Positions 1 to 4,900 of a stretch of 6,358 nt of DNA are shown piece after piece. A program made the translations under genes and the position numbers. The DNA lies in NCBI GenBank assembly GCA_037441765.1, contig JBBIRM010000170.1, forward strand, positions 1-6,358. The letters are read 5' to 3'. The notes beneath the pieces are model-generated. The model was given only the letters and a program-made list of their open reading frames with translations. It did no database searches and was not told where the DNA came from. The DNA comes from JBBIRM01 sp037441765 (lineage in GTDB: Bacteria; Desulfobacterota; BSN033; UBA1163). The stretch's first letter is position 1; the number at the start of each line of letters is the position of its first letter.

Positions 1-69
1 ATTAGAAGGAACCACCCTTACTATTTTTGGAGTCAATTTCATTACTACTAACAATTTTGCAAATGGGAA

Positions 70-205
70 AGTCGAAAAGTCCGGGGCGGAGCCACGCAGT
101 GAGTTATTCACAGGGTGGTACCCGAGGCAGGCAAGAGATTCAAGATTTTACCCTTCGGGCCGCCCACTCTTTAAGGCGCTGGGCTAAAATCTCTCTCCTC
201 TCTAC
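70..205 (+). ncRNA. candidate structured RNA in the leader, class unknown
   Basis: This block is clearly richer in G+C than the A+T-rich sequence on either side and contains nested self-complementarity. CGGG (82-85) can pair with CCCG (121-124), GCCAC (91-95) with GTGGT (115-119), and GTGA (99-102) with TCAC (108-111), giving a three-tier arm. A second long hairpin follows at 143-192, then a CU-rich tail. The segment GGGGCGGAGCC (83-93) resembles the GGGGCGGAAAGCC core of GEMM-I type cyclic-dinucleotide riboswitches, but the expected 5' P1b hairpin with a GNRA loop is not evident, so no class is assigned. A short open frame at 27-218 crosses the block, but its translation has no recognisable domain and it lacks a convincing ribosome binding site. 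Strand is assumed from the + genes. The -35-like box at 291 lies downstream, so the RNA may be independent of the 352 transcript. Confidence 0.35.
143..192 (+). repeat. long imperfect inverted repeat (hairpin)
   Basis: AGATTTTA (143-150) is perfectly complementary to TAAAATCT (185-192). The stem continues with CCC (151-153) against GGG (181-183), with C184 bulged. Inside, G159-C160 and GCC (162-164) can pair with GGCGC (175-179), with C161 bulged. No T-run follows (the next bases are CTCTCC), so it does not look like a normal intrinsic terminator on the + strand. The A+T arms around a G+C core suggest an RNA stem rather than a protein-binding palindrome. Confidence 0.55.
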
Positions 206-290
206 CCCCTATGGATAACTCTTCGGAACATGTAGATCACGTACTTTTCGAACAAAGCCTAATTCTTAAATAACCTCTCAAAAATTTTTC

Positions 291-317
291 TTGACAAACT
301 GTAAAAATTATATTAAT
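291..317 (+). promoter_or_regulatory. possible sigma70-type promoter for the HTH-receiver gene
   Basis: A perfect -35 consensus TTGACA sits at 291-296 in an A+T-rich stretch directly upstream of the first gene. The best -10 candidate is ATTAAT (312-317, four of six consensus bases) at a 15-bp spacing, with the overlapping TTAATT (313-318) at 16 bp. The -10 match is weak, so the call rests mainly on the -35 box and its position 35-60 bp before the start codon. Confidence 0.4.
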
Positions 318-340
318 TGTAAAAAAAGAAAAAATTGCAA

Positions 341-345
341 AGGAG
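341..345 (+). promoter_or_regulatory. ribosome binding site of the HTH-receiver gene
   Basis: AGGAG lies six bases before ATG 352. It is a good Shine-Dalgarno match at normal spacing and supports this start. Confidence 0.75.
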
Positions 346-351
346 TAAAAA

Positions 352-924
352 ATGGAAATTTTAACCGTATCTCAGGCAAGTAAGTATTGTAAGGTTTCTC
401 CAAAGACAATCATTAACTGGATTGAGGCAGGGCATCTCAAAGCCTATAAAACAGTAGGAGGGCATAGAAGAATTAAAAAGGAGGATCTGGATCAATTCCT
501 CAAAGAGAAAGGAATGCCTCTACCAGAGGAACCAAAGGTAGAGGAGAGGAAGAAGATTCTCGTAGTCGATGACGACAAGATTATTGTGGAGACAATTGTT
601 CAGGCCCTTGAAGAAGATGAATATGGATATGAGATGATCTCCGCCTCAGATGGTTTTGAGGCAGGTCTTCAAGTCAGTCATTTCAAGCCCGATCTTCTCA
701 TCCTCGATATTATGATGCCTGACATAAATGGGTATGAAGTCTGTCAGAAGATCAAATCAAATCCCGAAACCAAGGATACGAAGATCATCGTCCTCTCAGC
801 CTATCTTGACGACGAAGCCTTTAAACAGATGAAGGAATATGGTGCGGATGCCTGTTTTTCAAAACCCCTTCCTCTTGAACAATTAAAATATGAAGTGGCC
901 AAACTGTTAGGTCTGAAAAAGTAG
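352..924 (+). CDS. excisionase/MerR-type HTH fused to a response-regulator receiver domain
   Basis: This 190-residue protein is probably a cytoplasmic DNA-binding response regulator. Residues 3-51 form an excisionase/BldC/MerR-like winged helix: an N-terminal LTVSQASKYC helix, a recognition segment VSPKTIINWIEAG, and the family-typical wing TVGGHRRI (34-41). After a charged linker (52-66), residues 67-188 are a CheY-like receiver. It has the acidic pocket DDD (73-75), the phospho-acceptor D119 in LILDIMMPDINGYEV, S149 at the conserved Thr/Ser position and K171-P172 for the switch lysine. All residues needed for phosphorylation are present, so it should be functional. The DNA-binding domain is N-terminal, the reverse of OmpR/NarL types. 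No histidine kinase is encoded in the window, so the partner is unknown. The next gene starts 45 bp downstream on the same strand, so co-transcription is plausible. The target is not visible from the sequence, and local control of the metF/hdrA genes is inference. Confidence 0.92.
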   Translation: MEILTVSQASKYCKVSPKTIINWIEAGHLKAYKTVGGHRRIKKEDLDQFLKEKGMPLPEEPKVEERKKILVVDDDKIIVETIVQALEEDEYGYEMISASDGFEAGLQVSHFKPDLLILDIMMPDINGYEVCQKIKSNPETKDTKIIVLSAYLDDEAFKQMKEYGADACFSKPLPLEQLKYEVAKLLGLKK

Positions 925-956
925 GAGCGAAAAGAGATCTTTAACATTTTATAATT

Positions 957-965
957 AGAGGAGAG
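957..965 (+). promoter_or_regulatory. ribosome binding site of the metF-like gene
   Basis: The purine run AGAGGAGAG ends four bases before ATG 970, with the GGAG core six to nine bases upstream. It decides the start codon. It is also an exact reverse complement of nine bases in the CU-rich tract at 193-201. Confidence 0.7.
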
Positions 966-969
966 CCCT

Positions 970-1842
970 ATGAAGTTAGAAGAGAGTTTAAAAAAGAAGA
1001 AGTTTGTTGTCACCTCAGAAATTCAGCCCCCCATTGGAACAGGCATTCAGGATCTTATTCGAAATGTTGAACGAATTAAGGGAAGGATGGACGCTCTGAC
1101 AGTACCAGAATTGAAGATTGAAGGACTGGTTACAGATACCATGGGAACATGTCGGGCCTTAAAGGAACAGAAATTTGAACCAATCCTTCAGACCACCTGT
1201 CGGGAAAAAAGCCGAATCGATATTCAAGAACATCTGCTACGGGCTTCAGAGTCAGGTATAGAAAATATCCTTACCTTTACCGAAGATTATCGAATCACCG
1301 GAGATAGTCTCCTGGAAATCATGTTCTTTCATGTCGATTCCGGAAAACTCTTCTCTGTCCTTGAGAACCTTAGAGAAGGACATGATATTTCTGGGAAGGA
1401 GATTCCCATTAAACCGAAGTTCTGTGTAGGATCAGGAATCGATTCCAGTTGGGGAAAGAAGGTCCCTGATCTTGAGTTAAAGGAGATGGAAGAATTAGCA
1501 AACTTAGGGACAGAATATTTTCTGACAACCCCTGTCTTTGATCTCGATTCCTTCCATCAATTTATGAAAAGGGTAGGACCGATTCAAGTCCCTGTCATCG
1601 CTGAGGTGATCCTGGTGAGGTCGGCAGAGATGGGTCTCTTTCTCAACAAACATGTGAAGGCAGGGCTTGTGCCCAATCATATCATCGAAAAACTGGCTAA
1701 AGCACCTGATAAGGAACAGGCCAGCATCGAAATCATCAGTGATCTGGTAAAAGGACTTAAGGAACTCTGCCAGGGGGTTCATTTTATACCTATTGGCGCT
1801 GAGGATAGAATATCAAAATACCTGGATGCATTAAAAATTTAA
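970..1842 (+). CDS. metF: methylenetetrahydrofolate reductase family protein (MetF-like, divergent)
   Basis: This 290-residue protein is close in length to E. coli MetF (296) and should be a single FAD-binding TIM barrel in the cytoplasm. The family reduces 5,10-methylene-THF to 5-methyl-THF, the last folate step of the methyl branch of the Wood-Ljungdahl pathway. Visible landmarks are SEIQPP (16-21), whose E17 matches the catalytic Glu28 of E. coli. LQTTCR (73-78) is the usual LQxTCR strand of this bacterial clade. TED (104-106) has D106 at the position of flavin-contacting Asp120. The C-terminal part has P-N-HIIEKL and a GVHFIPIGAED strand. An oddity is LTTPVFD (185-191): it aligns with ITQFFFD/QTQPVYD, so the conserved folate-contacting Gln (E. 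coli Gln183) is Thr187. No MetV-type zinc or corrinoid-related partner is encoded in the window. The gene lies 111 bp before the HdrA-like gene, on the same strand. The family call is secure; the exact substrate and electron donor are not, hence the symbol is tentative. Confidence 0.85.
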   Translation: MKLEESLKKKKFVVTSEIQPPIGTGIQDLIRNVERIKGRMDALTVPELKIEGLVTDTMGTCRALKEQKFEPILQTTCREKSRIDIQEHLLRASESGIENILTFTEDYRITGDSLLEIMFFHVDSGKLFSVLENLREGHDISGKEIPIKPKFCVGSGIDSSWGKKVPDLELKEMEELANLGTEYFLTTPVFDLDSFHQFMKRVGPIQVPVIAEVILVRSAEMGLFLNKHVKAGLVPNHIIEKLAKAPDKEQASIEIISDLVKGLKELCQGVHFIPIGAEDRISKYLDALKI

Positions 1843-1900
1843 TCTCTAAAATTTATGGAAAAATATTTAAAAATTTTTCACTCATAACCGAATTTTGTAT

Positions 1901-1923
1901 GGCAAGGTTTTAGCCTTGCCTTT
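1901..1923 (+). terminator. G+C hairpin between the metF-like and hdrA-like genes, possible weak terminator or attenuator
   Basis: GGCAAGG (1901-1907) and CCTTGCC (1914-1920) form a perfect 7-bp stem with a six-base loop TTTTAG. Only three T follow (1921-1923), so termination would be inefficient at best. Alternatives are partial termination that sets metF:hdrA stoichiometry, or an mRNA-stabilising or processing stem. The upstream part of the gap (about 1850-1878) is almost pure A/T and could hold a promoter, but no clear -35/-10 pair was found. Confidence 0.4.
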
Positions 1924-1941
1924 GAAATCAATGAACGATCC

Positions 1942-1948
1942 GAGAGGA
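1942..1948 (+). promoter_or_regulatory. ribosome binding site of the hdrA-like gene
   Basis: GAGAGGA lies five bases before ATG 1954. It selects this ATG over the upstream ATG at 1931, which is in another frame and soon meets a stop. The first residues after ATG 1954 lead directly into the FAD-binding Rossmann fold. Confidence 0.75.
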
Positions 1949-1953
1949 ATCAC

Positions 1954-4900
1954 ATGGGAGATAAGATTGGTTCTGTATTAGTCGTGGGGGGAGGAATCGC
2001 CGGGGTTCAAGCCGCTCTGGATCTTGCCAATTCAGGAATCAAAGTTTACCTATTGGAGCGTGCCCCGGCGATAGGTGGGAAGATGGCCCAATTGGACAAA
2101 ACCTTCCCTACGAATGATTGTGCCATGTGTATCGTCTCCCCAAAACTGGTAGAAGCGGGACGCCATCTTAATATAGAGATTCTAACAAATTCAGATCTGG
2201 TCTCTCTGAAAGGGGAGGCAGGACATTTTAAGGCAAAAGTTCGAAGACGCCCTCGCTATGTTGATATGCAGAAATGCACAAGTTGCAATGATTGTACTGA
2301 AGTCTGCCCCATCCTTTTACCCAACGAATTTAACGAGGGCTTAGATCAGCGAAAAGCTATTTACCGTCCTTATCCCCAAGCAGTTCCCAATACCTTTCTT
2401 GTTACCAAAAGGGGAACCAGCCCTTGTAAGGCCACCTGTCCGGCGGAGACAAGCGCCCAGGGCTACATTGCATTGATCCAAGCAGGTCGTTATAAAGAGG
2501 CCCTTGATGTAGTAAAAGAATATAATCCCTTCCCTGCCTCTGTGGGGCGTGTTTGTAACCATCCTTGTGAAGAGAAATGCAATCGTGGAAAACTGGATAG
2601 CCCTGTTGCGATCTGCAGTCTTAAGCGTTTTGTAGCGGATTGGGTCTATGAACATCGCGAGGAGTTGAATAAAGAAGAGGTCAAAACCGATCTGAAAACA
2701 TTGCCTGAAGAAATCGAGAGACCAAAGGCAAGAGTGGCCATTGTTGGCGCTGGACCTGCAGGACTGAGTTGTGCTCACCAACTCTCACGAATGGGTTATC
2801 AAGTTACAATTTTCGAAGCCCTTCCAGTTGCAGGTGGAATGATGAGGGTGGGAATTCCATCCTATCGGCTTCCCAGGGATGTCCTTCAGAGAGAAATCGA
2901 TGAGATTATCAAACATCCAAATGTCGAATTAAAATTAAATACACCTATTCGAAATATCAATAGTCTCTTTGATGCAGGTTATTCTGCTATCTTTCTTGCC
3001 ATTGGAGCCCATGAGCCCCAGAAATTGGGCATCCCAGGAGAGGATGCCTTAGGAGTGCATCACGGGGTACCCTTTCTACAGGGTGTCAGTTTGGCTGAAA
3101 GGCATGGCATCACGGAGGGATTTGAGGATCGCTTCATCATCGCATTTGGCATTCCAATCGCCCCTAAAGTTGGGGAAAAGACAGTCGTCATTGGCGGCGG
3201 AAATGTAGCCATGGATTCTGCAAGGACTGCCTTAAGATTGGGTGCTAAGGAAGTAACCATTCTCTACCGACGTTCTCGCGATGAGATGCCTGCCAATTCG
3301 TGGGAGATAGAGGCTGCTGAAAAAGAGGGGATTAAGATTCAAATCCTCACCGCCCCTGTAGAGGTCGTGGTGGAAAAAGGTCGTGTTAAAGGGATTAAAT
3401 GTGTGAAGATCGAATTGGGAGAACCTGACTCTTCAGGTCGAAGAAGGCCCATCCCCATCAAAGGTTCAGAATTCGTGATCCCTGCAGATACGATGATTGC
3501 TGCTGTAGCCCAGGCCCCTGAAATCTCCTTCCTAGATGAAACACATGGTCTTGAAGTAACACCCAAAGGAACGTTTGCTGTAGATCCATTGACCCTCGCT
3601 ACCAACCGGCTAGGAGTGTTTGCTGGAGGAGATGTGGCCAGGGGGCCATGGATATTAATTCAGGCAATAGCGGATGGTAGAAGGGGAGCCCTTTCGATTG
3701 ACCGTTATTTAAGAGGTCTCCCTCTGCTTTCTCCAAGAGAGCAGATTCCCCTTCCTGTGGTTGATATGACACGGGAAGAGATCGATCAGATGATAGAGGA
3801 GGGCAAAGTAAATTTAGCACCGAGGATCACCGTCCCTGAACTCCCGGAGAAAGAAAGGATTAAAGACTTTAGAGAAGTGGAGTTGGTCCTGACCGAAGAA
3901 CAGGCTAAAGAGGAGGCATCCCGATGTCTCGGATGTGGAATCTGTTCTGAATGCCACCTCTGTGTCCAGGTTTGCAAGAGAGAAGCGATCGACCACCAGC
4001 AGGCAGAAGAGATGCAAGAATTTGAGGTTGGTTCTGTCATCCTCGCTCCTGGCTATGCCCTATATCAACCTGAACTTTCTCCTGAACTTGGGTATGGCCG
4101 TTACCCAAATGTGGTAACCAGCATGGAGTTCGAGAGAATGCTAAGTGCTTCAGGTCCCTGGGGAGGGCATATCACTCGCCGCTCTGCGGATCATCGAGAA
4201 CCAAAGAAGATTGCATTTCTTCAATGTGTTGGCTCAAGGGAAAAAGAGCACGACTATTGTAGCTCTGTCTGTTGTATGTATGCTACTAAAGAGGCTATGC
4301 TCGCCATGGAGCATATCCCAGGGGTTGAGATCAAAATCTTCCAGATGGATATGAGGGCCTTTGGGAAGGGATTTGATGCTTACTTCGAAAGAGGGAAGAA
4401 AAGTGGTATCCAATATATTCCCTGTCGTATCTCTGGCCTCGAAGAAGATCCCCTTACTAAAAATATCATCATTCGATATGAAGACCTGGAGGGGGGACCA
4501 GCCATTAAAGAGGAAGAGGTGGACATGGTCGTTTTAAGCATTGGGATGTCTGCCCTTCCTGATATCGAGGAGTTAGCCAATGCTTCAGGGATTAAATTGA
4601 ATGAATATCAGTTCTGTTTAACCAAAGAGTTTCATCCTTTGGAGACAAGCCGACCAGGCGTCTTTGCCTCAGGCTGTTTCACAGAACCAAAGGATATTCC
4701 TGATAGCGTGATCCAAGCCAGTGGAGCAGCCGCCAAGGCATTATCCGTCATTGGGGAAGCCCGTGGGACCCTTGTCCGGAAGAAAGAATATCCACCTGAA
4801 AGAGAGGTGACCCCGCATGATGAGCCACGTATCGGCGTCTTCATCTGTAGTTGTGGCACGAACATTGCTGGAACAGTAGATGTGAAGGCAGTTGTAGAAT

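Noticed and set aside
65..135. Cobalamin riboswitch, from GGGAA and a GAAAAGTCC segment followed by CAGTGAG
   Set aside because: The B12-box (GCCAGGAGACCTGCC type) is absent and the match to the core is only partial.
70..140. RNase P RNA, because AAAGTCCGGG-like bases (77-86) recall its P4 region
   Set aside because: The element is far too short and the other universal RNase P motifs (such as AGAGCAAACCG and ACAGAA) are not present.
27..218. 63-codon open frame in the leader
   Set aside because: Its translation is basic and low in recognisable features, no good ribosome site precedes it, and it covers the self-complementary block whose base pattern is better explained as RNA structure.
1504..1782. 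92-codon minus-strand frame inside the metF-like gene
   Set aside because: It is a shadow of the real gene, whose + strand product has family motifs along its whole length.
2341..2781. 146-codon open frame on the minus strand, and other minus-strand frames up to 4865
   Set aside because: They lie opposite the continuous hdrA-like frame, which has clear conserved motifs throughout, and their translations show no known domain.
3935..4354. Short + strand frames inside the hdrA-like gene, possible frameshift remnants
   Set aside because: The main frame is uninterrupted here and keeps HdrA motifs (QCVGSR, YCSSVCC), so no frameshift is needed.
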